12,305 nt of DNA from the NCBI GenBank assembly GCA_018713805.1, contig DVOF01000233.1:1-12305 (forward strand), read 5' to 3'. The first letter of the stretch is position 1. Each line of letters begins with the position of its first letter. This DNA is from Candidatus Aphodoplasma excrementigallinarum. Lineage in GTDB: Bacteria; Bacillota; Clostridia; UBA1381; UMGS1253. The translations under genes and the position numbers were made by a program. Below, in pieces: positions 6,443 to 12,305 of this stretch. The notes below the pieces were generated by a model that was not told where the DNA came from, searched no databases, and saw only the letters and a list, made by a program, of their open reading frames with translations.

Positions 6443-7702
6443 ATGAGAATTTTGATTGTAGGCGGCGGCGGCCGCGAGCATACGATAGCATGGAAGCTGG
6501 CGCAGTCGCCGCTGGTGGACAAGCTCTACTGTGCGCCGGGCAACGGCGGCATTGCACAGGTGGCGGAGTGTGTACCAATTACAGCGACGGATATCGACGG
6601 GATTGTTGATTTTGCGTCGAAAAACAATATTGACCTGACGTTCGTCGCGCCGGACGACCCGCTTGTCATGGGGATGGTGGACGCGCTGGAGGCAAAGGGG
6701 CTAAAGGCCTTCGGCCCGAACAAGGATGCGGCGATTATAGAGGGCAGCAAAGTGTTCTCAAAAGAGCTGATGAAGAAATATGGTATCCCCACGGCGGAAT
6801 ATGAGGTGTTCACGAGCAGCGCGGACGCGCTCGCCTATATCGAGGACAAACCGTGCCCAATCGTCATCAAGGCGGAGGGGCTGGCGCTTGGCAAGGGCGT
6901 GATCATCGCACAGACGAAGGACGAAGCGCGCGACGCCATCCGCGAGATGATGGACAACGCCATGTTCGGCGACGCGGGCAAGCGTATCGTAATTGAGGAG
7001 TATCTGACCGGGCCGGAGATTTCCGTCCTGGCGTTTACGGACGGGAAAACGATCAAGCCAATGGTGTCGGCGCAGGATCACAAGCGCGCTTACGACGGCG
7101 ACAAGGGTCTCAACACGGGCGGCATGGGGACGTTCAGCCCGAGCCGTATCTATACGCCCGAGCTTGCCGAGACTTGCATGAACGAAGTATTCTTGCCGAC
7201 GATGGAGGCAATGAACAAAGAGGGCAGGACGTTTAAGGGTGTGCTCTACTTTGGGCTGATGCTGACGCAGAATGGGATTCGGGTGATCGAATACAATTGC
7301 CGGTTCGGCGACCCGGAAACGCAGGTTGTCCTGCCGCGGCTCAAGACCGATTTAGCAGAGATTATTCTTGCTATTGTGGAAGAGCGGCTTGACGAAATTG
7401 AAATCGAATGGTACGATAACGCGGCGGTGTGCGTTGTCATGGCGTCCGGCGGATATCCGCTCAAATATGAAAAGGGCTACCCGATCGAAGGGCTTGATGA
7501 GGCGTGCAAGGCGGATAACATTACGGTGTTCCACGCGGGGACGAAAAAAGACGGCGGCAAGCTCGTGACGGCCGGCGGGCGTGTGCTCGGCGTAACGGCG
7601 ACTGCGCCCGACCTGGACAGTGCGATCCGGGACGCATATGCGGCAGTGGAGAAAATCAGCTTCAAGGACGCACATTACCGCAAAGATATTGGGATAAAAT
7701 AG
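6443..7702 (+). CDS. purD: Phosphoribosylamine-glycine ligase (GAR synthetase), PurD
   Basis: A 419-residue ATP-grasp ligase that couples phosphoribosylamine (the PurF product) to glycine. The N-terminal domain begins ILIVGGGGREHTIAWKLAQSP (residues 3-23). The ATP-grasp core shows IVIKAEGLALGKGVII (140-155), VIEEYLTGPEISVLAF (183-198), the AQDHKRAYDGDKGLNTGGMG stretch (210-229) and IEYNCRFGDPETQVVLPRL (282-300), which holds the metal-binding Glu and Asn. The C-terminal domain has CVVMASGGYP. GCGGAGGGA precedes the ATG. It is the last purine gene in the window, with a 108-base hairpin-rich gap upstream and only 19 bases to the following methyltransferase gene. Confidence 0.98.
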   Translation: MRILIVGGGGREHTIAWKLAQSPLVDKLYCAPGNGGIAQVAECVPITATDIDGIVDFASKNNIDLTFVAPDDPLVMGMVDALEAKGLKAFGPNKDAAIIEGSKVFSKELMKKYGIPTAEYEVFTSSADALAYIEDKPCPIVIKAEGLALGKGVIIAQTKDEARDAIREMMDNAMFGDAGKRIVIEEYLTGPEISVLAFTDGKTIKPMVSAQDHKRAYDGDKGLNTGGMGTFSPSRIYTPELAETCMNEVFLPTMEAMNKEGRTFKGVLYFGLMLTQNGIRVIEYNCRFGDPETQVVLPRLKTDLAEIILAIVEERLDEIEIEWYDNAAVCVVMASGGYPLKYEKGYPIEGLDEACKADNITVFHAGTKKDGGKLVTAGGRVLGVTATAPDLDSAIRDAYAAVEKISFKDAHYRKDIGIK

Positions 7703-7721
7703 AGCGGGAAGGGGAAGCGAT

Positions 7722-8894
7722 ATGAAGAACCAGACCGCCACAAAGGTCGCGCTGCTGCTGGGCGGCGTTATGGCGCGCCTTGCAGATAATTTTACGTTTT
7801 TTAAACAGATTGACATCGTGTTCCGCTCGGGACGCAAGGCGTTTTCTGCCACGGTGACGGCGCAGGCTGCGGATTCCTTTCTGATCCGTTACAATGGGAC
7901 GCAGATGCAGACGGACCGGGATGGGGTTTCCGCCTTTATCACGGCAGAGTGTGTCAAATATGATGAGGTGCATGTTATCTACCAGGAGCGTGGCGCGCAG
8001 ATCGTAGTGGAAGGGTCTGACCGCGGCGTGAAAACGCGGCAGACCGACGCGGCGAACAATACCGCTGCGCCGCAAAAGCCGCAGAATGCGGGTGCGCGCG
8101 ACTATATCATAAAGGTGGGGCAGGCGGATGCGCTACTCAAAGAAATCGGTATTTTGTCCGCCGAGGGCAAGCTGAAAAACGATATGCTGCGCAAATACAG
8201 CCAGATCGACCACTATATCGAGCTGGTTGCCCCGCTATTAGACGCGTTGCCGAACGACCGGTGCGTCACGGTACTCGACTGTGCGTGCGGCAAGTCGTAT
8301 TTATCGTTTGTACTCAACTATTATATGCGCGATATGCGGAAGATGAATTGCAGATTCATCGGGATCGATTATAATAAAGATGTGATTGCATCGTCGCGCA
8401 AAATGGCGCAGAATCTGGGCTATCACAACATGGAATTCCTGTGCGCGGACCTCAACGCCTACGTGCCGGACAAACCGATTGACATGCTGGTGTCGCTCCA
8501 CGCATGCGACACGGCGACGGACATGGCGCTTGGGCTCGGTATCCGCAGCGGCGTCGGCGCAATCGTTTGTGTGCCGTGCTGCCATAAGGAAATGCTGTCG
8601 CAGTATCGGTGCGAGCCGCTTGAGGCACTGCTTAAATTCCCGGTGTTCAAGGCGCGGCTTGCCGACGATCTGACCGACGCAATGCGCGCGCTGTACCTTG
8701 AGGCGTGCGGGTACGAGGTGACGGCGCTGGAGTACATCTCGCCGCTTGAAACGCCAAAGAACCTGATGATTAAGGCAGTAAAACGCTCGGCTGGGAATAA
8801 AAAGGCGATGGAGGAGTATCAAAAGCTTTGCGACTTTTTCCATGTCCGGCTGTCTGTGGAGGCGTACGCCCAGCTTACGGCGGAGGAATTATAA
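7722..8894 (+). CDS. SAM-dependent methyltransferase, Methyltransf_32-like, target unknown
   Basis: A 390-residue protein. Residues about 183-355 look like a class I Rossmann methyltransferase: motif I is VTVLDCACGKSYLSF (182-196), then FIGIDYNKDVI (212-222), the inter-strand motif LVSLHACDTATDMALGLGI (256-274) and VPCCHKEML (284-292). The DCACGKS loop, SLHACDTATD and PCCH are typical of the PF13679-type family seen in Bacillota and distantly related to eukaryotic METTL25/GSTCD domains. Residues 1-100 are a basic, apparently strand-rich domain I do not recognise, joined by an Ala/Asn/Gln/Pro-rich linker (about 109-126). The GGGAAGGGGAAG site supports the ATG at 7722. It follows purD by 19 bases and ends at a strong terminator, so it is probably co-transcribed with the purine genes. 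The substrate, RNA, protein or small molecule, cannot be read from the sequence. Confidence 0.8.
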   Translation: MKNQTATKVALLLGGVMARLADNFTFFKQIDIVFRSGRKAFSATVTAQAADSFLIRYNGTQMQTDRDGVSAFITAECVKYDEVHVIYQERGAQIVVEGSDRGVKTRQTDAANNTAAPQKPQNAGARDYIIKVGQADALLKEIGILSAEGKLKNDMLRKYSQIDHYIELVAPLLDALPNDRCVTVLDCACGKSYLSFVLNYYMRDMRKMNCRFIGIDYNKDVIASSRKMAQNLGYHNMEFLCADLNAYVPDKPIDMLVSLHACDTATDMALGLGIRSGVGAIVCVPCCHKEMLSQYRCEPLEALLKFPVFKARLADDLTDAMRALYLEACGYEVTALEYISPLETPKNLMIKAVKRSAGNKKAMEEYQKLCDFFHVRLSVEAYAQLTAEEL

Positions 8895-8904
8895 AGGGAT
8901 AACA

Positions 8905-8939
8905 AAAAAACACGGGATATACCCGTGTTTTTTATTTTT
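8905..8939 (+). terminator. Intrinsic terminator of the purine/methyltransferase operon, possibly bidirectional
   Basis: A perfect stem, A6-CACGGG (8905-8916) with CCCGTG-T6 (8922-8933), closes an ATATA loop and is followed by more T residues. It begins 10 bases after the methyltransferase stop. The A-run on the 5' side makes a T-run on the minus strand too, so it can also stop leftward transcripts that pass the tRNA terminator. Confidence 0.92.
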
Positions 8940-8945
8940 GAGTAT

Positions 8946-8976
8946 AAAAAATCGGAGCAAGCATAGCTCACTCCGA
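8946..8976 (-). terminator. Intrinsic terminator of the tRNA-Met gene
   Basis: Read on the minus strand, TCGGAGTGAGC pairs with GCTTGCTCCGA around a TAT loop (11 bp with two G-U wobbles) and is followed by six T residues. It begins 2 bases beyond the tRNA CCA end. Confidence 0.9.
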
Positions 8977-8978
8977 CG

Positions 8979-9055
8979 TGGTAGCGGCGAGTGGACTTGA
9001 ACCACCGACCTAACGGGTATGAACCGTTTGCTCTAGCCAACTGAGCTACACCGCC
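8979..9055 (-). tRNA. Elongator tRNA-Met (anticodon CAT)
   Basis: A 77-base cloverleaf on the minus strand. The acceptor GGCGGTG pairs with CGCCGCT, with G-U at 1-72 and U-G at 6-67. The D stem is GCTC/GAGC with a 9-base loop, the anticodon stem AACGG/CCGTT carries loop TTCATAC, and the T arm is GGTGG/CCACT with loop TTCAAGT. CCA is encoded. CAT with this acceptor sequence matches elongator tRNA-Met of Bacillota rather than initiator tRNA or the lysidine-modified tRNA-Ile. It stands alone, with its own promoter and terminator. Confidence 0.95.
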
Positions 9056-9087
9056 ATATTTCTCTTACTTTTCACGCGACGAGAATT

Positions 9088-9116
9088 AGTATACTATAAA
9101 AGCGGGAACTTGTCAA
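9088..9116 (-). promoter_or_regulatory. Sigma-A-type promoter of the tRNA-Met gene
   Basis: On the minus strand a perfect -35 TTGACA (9116-9111) and a -10 TATACT (9093-9088) are separated by exactly 17 bases. Transcription would begin roughly 25 bases before the mature tRNA 5' end at 9055. Near-consensus elements fit a strongly expressed stable-RNA gene. Confidence 0.9.
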
Positions 9117-9172
9117 GCAAAATTAGAAGAAATTTATGTTTTTTGTAAATTTTTATCTGTGGGGAGGCACTT

Positions 9173-10024
9173 CTACCGCAAATAATCCGAGGGCGCACGC
9201 CCGGTCTTTGCGCGGAAGGACTTTGAAAAGTGGGCCAAATCCCGAAAACCGCACAGAAAGCACGTCTGCGACACATTTGCCTCGCCGGACTGTAAATAAT
9301 CAATGGCCCGCTCAATACGGTAATTGAGCAGGTACTGGTGGGTCGGCATTCCGGTCGCCATGCGGATCAGACGCCCGATATAGCCGGGGTGGTAACCGAA
9401 AACCTCTCCCAAAAGCCGGCTTGACAAATCCTTTTGATAATTTGTCTGGATATAGGCGATGATTTCATCCGCCTTGCTGTGCTTTTCAGCCGCAGATACC
9501 GGCATCTCTGCCGCGCGAACCAGCAGGGCGAGCAGGTCGGAAAAAAGCGCGCTGCACCGGTGGCGGTAGCGGCGCTTTTTGTACGTGAATTCTTCTTTGA
9601 TCTCCAACAAGCGGCCCTTCAGAGGCAGCATATCTGCCAGATAGAGCGGCGTACGAAAGCAGTCTGTATCGGAAAAAGCAGCCTGCTCCGTAATGAGCGA
9701 CGGGTCAAACAGGGGGCTTTTCGCTGGAGGGATCGGCATGGGCCTGGACGCGCTCTGCTGCGTGAAGTCAAAATTAAAGCCGAGTAGGGTCATGGCCCCG
9801 TCCGGCTCGTAGCGGTATGCCAGCCCCGGCCCCCACAGAAGCAGCGCCCCCGGCTGCATGGGATAAGCTGTATCGGAAACCACAATGCATCCACTACCTT
9901 TGATACACAAAAATATCCGGTTGTCATAGGCCTTGGCAATACCATATGGTGTACCATCTGTAATTGTCAGCATTTGTGCGTGCCGGATGAGCGGCCGCAC
10001 CGCGTCGAGCGTTATCTGTTCCAT
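9173..10024 (-). CDS. AraC-family transcriptional regulator
   Basis: A 283-residue regulator of standard two-domain AraC layout. Residues about 15-90 look like the cupin sensor domain (for example CIKGSGCIVVSDTAYPMQPGALLLWGPG at about 40-67), expected to bind a small ligand, often a sugar. The C-terminal region has two helix-turn-helix units: DLSSRLLGEVFGYHPGYIGRLIR at about 199-221, and VSQTCFLCGFRDLAHFSKSFRAKTGRAPSDYLR at about 251-283, which matches the conserved AraC signature. I chose the ATG at 10024 because AGGGAGG lies 8 bases upstream; ATGs at 10051 and 10060 lack such a site. It is transcribed away from the isomerase operon, which it probably controls from the shared 107-base region. 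The ligand is unknown. Confidence 0.9.
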   Translation of the reverse strand: MEQITLDAVRPLIRHAQMLTITDGTPYGIAKAYDNRIFLCIKGSGCIVVSDTAYPMQPGALLLWGPGLAYRYEPDGAMTLLGFNFDFTQQSASRPMPIPPAKSPLFDPSLITEQAAFSDTDCFRTPLYLADMLPLKGRLLEIKEEFTYKKRRYRHRCSALFSDLLALLVRAAEMPVSAAEKHSKADEIIAYIQTNYQKDLSSRLLGEVFGYHPGYIGRLIRMATGMPTHQYLLNYRIERAIDYLQSGEANVSQTCFLCGFRDLAHFSKSFRAKTGRAPSDYLR

Positions 10025-10032
10025 GCTATGCG

Positions 10033-10039
10033 CCTCCCT
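10033..10039 (-). promoter_or_regulatory. Ribosome binding site that fixes the AraC-family start
   Basis: Minus-strand AGGGAGG, 8 bases before the ATG at 10024, is the only strong Shine-Dalgarno near the candidate starts. It therefore removes 12 residues from the longest reading frame. Confidence 0.8.
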
Positions 10040-10080
10040 GAAAAGGTTCATTTTTGACAAATGGGCGTTTTGTTTTTACA

Positions 10081-10109
10081 TGTACTATAGCATATATTTC
10101 TGCTATAAT
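10081..10109 (+). promoter_or_regulatory. Promoter of the isomerase operon (extended -10)
   Basis: A perfect TATAAT at 10104-10109 is preceded by TGC (extended -10). The hexamer at the right distance for -35, TGTACT at 10081-10086, is poor, which fits a promoter that needs an activator such as the neighbouring AraC-type protein. The predicted start near 10116 leaves a leader of only about 16 bases, mostly the Shine-Dalgarno. Confidence 0.65.
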
Positions 10110-10112
10110 CAA
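10084..10112 (-). promoter_or_regulatory. Promoter of the AraC-family gene
   Basis: Minus-strand -35 TTGATT (10112-10107), a 17-base spacer and -10 TATAGT (10089-10084), with an upstream TG in the extended -10 position (TGCTATAGT). The predicted start near 10077 gives a leader of about 50 bases. It overlaps the plus-strand promoter almost completely. Confidence 0.65.
10086..10107. promoter_or_regulatory. Inverted repeat between the divergent -10 boxes
   Basis: TATAGCA (10086-10092) and TGCTATA (10101-10107) form perfect 7-bp inverted arms around an 8-base AT-rich centre. Each arm contains most of one -10 element. It could be an operator, or it could arise because two extended -10 boxes face each other. 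Confidence 0.5.
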
Positions 10113-10131
10113 GATAAAAGGGGGGATTTTG

Positions 10132-11577
10132 ATGATACTGCGGAAACGAACCAGTACGGCGCGCGTTGGTGTTTTTGCCGTGGCGCACGGGACGTACTGG
10201 GAGCAGTTTGACGGACTATATGGCAATATTATGGGCTACCATGCCGATTTTGTCAGTATGGTAAAAGGAAATGGCGTTGAGGTAATCGACTTCGGCATGG
10301 TGGACACGAGTGAGAAGGCGTTTGCTGCGGCGGAGAAGATGGCGGGCGCAGGGCTTGACCTGATTTTTTGCAACATGGCGACGTATGCGACCTCTAGCGT
10401 ATTTGCGCCAATTATCCGCACGGCGCGTGCGCCGGTCGTACTTGCCGCGCTTCAGCCGAGACGCGCGCTCGACTATACGAAGGCGTCGACCTTCATGCAG
10501 CTGGAAAATGACAACATCTGTTCCGTGCCGGAGTTTACGGGCGTGGCTATCCGGCTGGACAGACCCGTGGCGGACGTTGTAATCGGCACGCTCTACGACG
10601 ACCCGGAGGCGCGGCGGGAGATCGCGGACTGGTGCGGCGCGGCCAAAGCGCTCGCCGGCCTGAAAGGCGCGCGCATCGGGCTGATGGGGCATGTGCTGGA
10701 GGCCATGTACGACATGCACGCCGACCCGACGGCGGTGGCGGGCGCGTTTGGGCTGCATGTGCCGCTTTTGGAGGCCGATTCGCTCGCTGCACGTTACCAG
10801 GCGGCAAGCGAGGCGGCAGTTCGTGAAAAGATCAAGGTGATTCAGGAAGAGTTTAATATGCCGGAGCCGGAGAGCGACCCGGTGACGATGAAGCTGACCG
10901 ACGAGGATTTATACCGTGCGGCGCGCGCATCGGTTGCGCTTGACACACTTGTAGAGGATGAAAACCTGACCGGGCTTGCGTATTATTACGAAGGCCAGCC
11001 CGGCAGTCTCACGCGTGAGGTAATCAGCGCGCTGATTGTGGGTAATTCGCTCCTGATTGCGCAGGGAATCCCCATGTGCGGCGAATATGATATCAAGACG
11101 TGCATTGCCATGCTGATTTTAGACCGCATTGGGATTGGGGGCAGCTTTGCGGAGTTTCATCCCTTTGACTTTAACGAGGATTTTATCCTGGTCGGGCACG
11201 ACGGGCCGCACCACCTTGCCATTGCGGAGGGGAAGCCCATTCTGCGCAGCCTGAAAAAATACCACGGCAAGCCGGGCAGCGGCGCGTCGGTAGAGTTTAA
11301 AATCAAGGAAGGCCCGATTACCATGCTTGGCATTACGCAGAAGGCGGACGGCAGCTTCAAATTTGTTATCGGCGAGGGCGAGTCGAAAAAGGGTCCAATC
11401 CCGCCGACCGGTAACACGAACACACGGGGCTTTTTTGCGCCGACGACGAAAGAGTTTATCAAAAAGTGGGTCATGGAAGGGCCGACGCACCACTATGCGC
11501 TCGGTGTTGGGCACCGGGCCGATACGATCCGCAAGGTCGCTGATTCACTCGGGATAGAAAGCGTGGTGGTACGATGA
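10132..11577 (+). CDS. L-arabinose/L-fucose isomerase-family protein
   Basis: A 481-residue protein resembling the AraA/FucI aldose-ketose isomerase fold. Members use Mn2+ to interconvert sugars such as L-arabinose and L-ribulose in the cytosol. Likely metal ligands fall in the expected order: Glu318 in IPMCGEYDIKT, Glu341 in SFAEFHPFDF, His356 in ILVGHDGPHH, and His453 or His454 in EGPTHHYALGVGH. The N-terminal half (VGVFAVAHGTYWEQFDGLYGN at 12-32) carries the sugar-binding-type start of the family. It diverges from textbook AraA (GEYD replaces the GEGDW context), so I give no symbol. The ATG at 10132 is supported by AAAAGGGGGGA; longer in-frame starts have no site and would lie in the promoter. 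The stop overlaps the next gene by 4 bases. The substrate is unknown. Confidence 0.82.
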   Translation: MILRKRTSTARVGVFAVAHGTYWEQFDGLYGNIMGYHADFVSMVKGNGVEVIDFGMVDTSEKAFAAAEKMAGAGLDLIFCNMATYATSSVFAPIIRTARAPVVLAALQPRRALDYTKASTFMQLENDNICSVPEFTGVAIRLDRPVADVVIGTLYDDPEARREIADWCGAAKALAGLKGARIGLMGHVLEAMYDMHADPTAVAGAFGLHVPLLEADSLAARYQAASEAAVREKIKVIQEEFNMPEPESDPVTMKLTDEDLYRAARASVALDTLVEDENLTGLAYYYEGQPGSLTREVISALIVGNSLLIAQGIPMCGEYDIKTCIAMLILDRIGIGGSFAEFHPFDFNEDFILVGHDGPHHLAIAEGKPILRSLKKYHGKPGSGASVEFKIKEGPITMLGITQKADGSFKFVIGEGESKKGPIPPTGNTNTRGFFAPTTKEFIKKWVMEGPTHHYALGVGHRADTIRKVADSLGIESVVVR

Positions 11578-12281
11578 GGGTGACGGAAAAGCTGAATAGC
11601 GGCGCGCCGGTCACGCTTGCCTTTTTTGGCGACAGCGTGACGCACGGCTACTTTGAGTCGTTTAATGGCATGCACGGCACGACAGACTATGACGCGGTCT
11701 ATCATACCGTGCTGAAATACGATCTTGCCAAACGGTATCCGGACGCGGAAATCCATGTTATCAACGCGGGCGTCGGCGGCGACAGCGCACAGAAGGGGCT
11801 TGTGCGGCTGGGGCAGGATGTGATAGATCAACATCCCGACTTTGCCGTCGTATGCTTTGGGCTCAACGATATTAATGGTACGATGGAGGACTATACCGGT
11901 GCGCTCGGCGAGATTTTTGGAAGACTGCTGCGCGCGGACGTGGAGACTGTGTTTTTAACGCCGAACATGCTCAACACCTATGTGGACGACAGCCTGACCG
12001 GCGGCCTGCGCGACTATGCTTATAAGACGGCGGAGTACCAGACCGGCGGCAGGATGGACGCCTTCATGGATGCGGCCATGCGCACCGCCGCAGCGCATGG
12101 CGTTGCCGTGTGCGACTGCTACCGGATATGGAAGCAATACAATGCGCGCGGCGTGGATACGACAGCCCTGCTTGCCAACCGGATCAACCACCCTGCGCGC
12201 GATATGCATAAACTATTTGCCGAAGAATTGCTGAAAATGGTAACAGAAGAAGGGGGAGCACAGCCATGTTCTACGGTGTAA
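11574..12281 (+). CDS. SGNH/GDSL-family hydrolase
   Basis: A 235-residue predicted esterase of the SGNH superfamily, which includes carbohydrate deacetylases, lipases and acyl esterases. The blocks seen are GDSVTHG (residues 19-25, nucleophile Ser21), NAGVGGDSA (64-72, oxyanion Gly), FGLNDI (95-100, Asn98) and NRINHPARDMHKLFAEEL (202-219, His206). The usual block V Asp three residues before the His is Arg203 here, so the catalytic acid is either supplied elsewhere or missing. No signal peptide or membrane segment is visible, so it should act in the cytosol. The ATG overlaps the isomerase TGA, and its 3' end overlaps the next gene by 16 bases, so the three are probably co-translated. A role in removing acyl groups from the sugar handled by the isomerase is inference. 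Confidence 0.82.
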   Translation: MRVTEKLNSGAPVTLAFFGDSVTHGYFESFNGMHGTTDYDAVYHTVLKYDLAKRYPDAEIHVINAGVGGDSAQKGLVRLGQDVIDQHPDFAVVCFGLNDINGTMEDYTGALGEIFGRLLRADVETVFLTPNMLNTYVDDSLTGGLRDYAYKTAEYQTGGRMDAFMDAAMRTAAAHGVAVCDCYRIWKQYNARGVDTTALLANRINHPARDMHKLFAEELLKMVTEEGGAQPCSTV

Positions 12282-12305
12282 CGCTTGAGATGAGTTTAAA
12301 GCCGT
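12266..12305 (+). CDS. Start of an unidentified protein, cut by the window end
   Basis: An ATG at 12266, with AGAAGGGGGAG (12248-12258) ahead of it, opens a frame reading MFYGVTLEMSLKP for 13 codons up to the window edge. It overlaps the end of the SGNH gene by 16 bases in another frame, which fits the tight spacing of this operon. Too little is visible to identify a family. By position it is likely part of the same sugar-related operon. Confidence 0.6.
   Translation, partial: MFYGVTLEMSLKP

Noticed and set aside
8819..9040. Protein-coding frame on the minus strand over the tRNA region
   Set aside because: It runs through a complete tRNA cloverleaf, two terminators and the end of the methyltransferase gene.
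9434..9787. Plus-strand open frame inside the AraC-family gene
   Set aside because: It is antisense to a clear two-domain regulator and has no family signal or ribosome binding site.
1..12305. CRISPR array, insertion sequence or phage genes
   Set aside because: No regularly spaced direct repeats, transposase-like frames, terminal inverted repeats or phage proteins were seen.

Overview
The window looks like chromosomal DNA from a fairly GC-rich Bacillota, most probably a clostridial lineage. The evidence is the gene order purE-purC-purF-purM-purN-purH-purD, the strong purine-rich Shine-Dalgarno sites, the translationally tight gene spacing, an elongator tRNA-Met with encoded CCA, and consensus sigma-A promoters. 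I cannot name a genus from the sequence.

Region 1 (1-8894, plus strand) is a de novo purine biosynthesis operon. The order is PurE, PurC, PurF (with predicted 4Fe-4S cysteines and an N-terminal propeptide), PurM, PurN, bifunctional PurH and PurD. Genes for FGAM synthase (purL/Q/S), adenylosuccinate lyase (purB) and purK are not in the window, so the route to IMP is only partly encoded here. A SAM-dependent methyltransferase of the Cys-rich Methyltransf_32-like type follows purD after 19 bases and appears to be the last gene of the transcript, which ends in a strong hairpin/T-run terminator. The two long gaps inside the operon (purC-purF and purH-purD) are full of perfect hairpins. In the first gap two tandem copies carry compensatory stem changes. 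In the second, mutually exclusive pairings are possible. The 249-base purE leader holds no riboswitch I can identify with confidence.

Region 2 (8895-9172) is a compact intergenic segment. It holds the operon terminator, then a single minus-strand tRNA-Met(CAT) gene with its own terminator and a near-consensus promoter (TTGACA, 17 bases, TATACT). The remaining 56 bases before the next gene's end (9117-9172) are AT-rich and hold nothing I can name.

Region 3 (9173-12305) is a divergent locus. A minus-strand AraC-family regulator faces a plus-strand operon of an L-arabinose/L-fucose isomerase-family protein, an SGNH hydrolase with a non-canonical His block, and the first 13 codons of a further protein starting MFYGVTLEMSLKP. 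The three plus-strand genes overlap by 4 and 16 bases, so they are very likely co-translated. The promoters for the regulator and the operon lie face to face and overlap across a TATAGCA/TGCTATA inverted repeat. By inference this is a sugar-responsive utilisation locus, perhaps for an acylated sugar; the substrate is unknown. It is the best candidate in the window for something undescribed.
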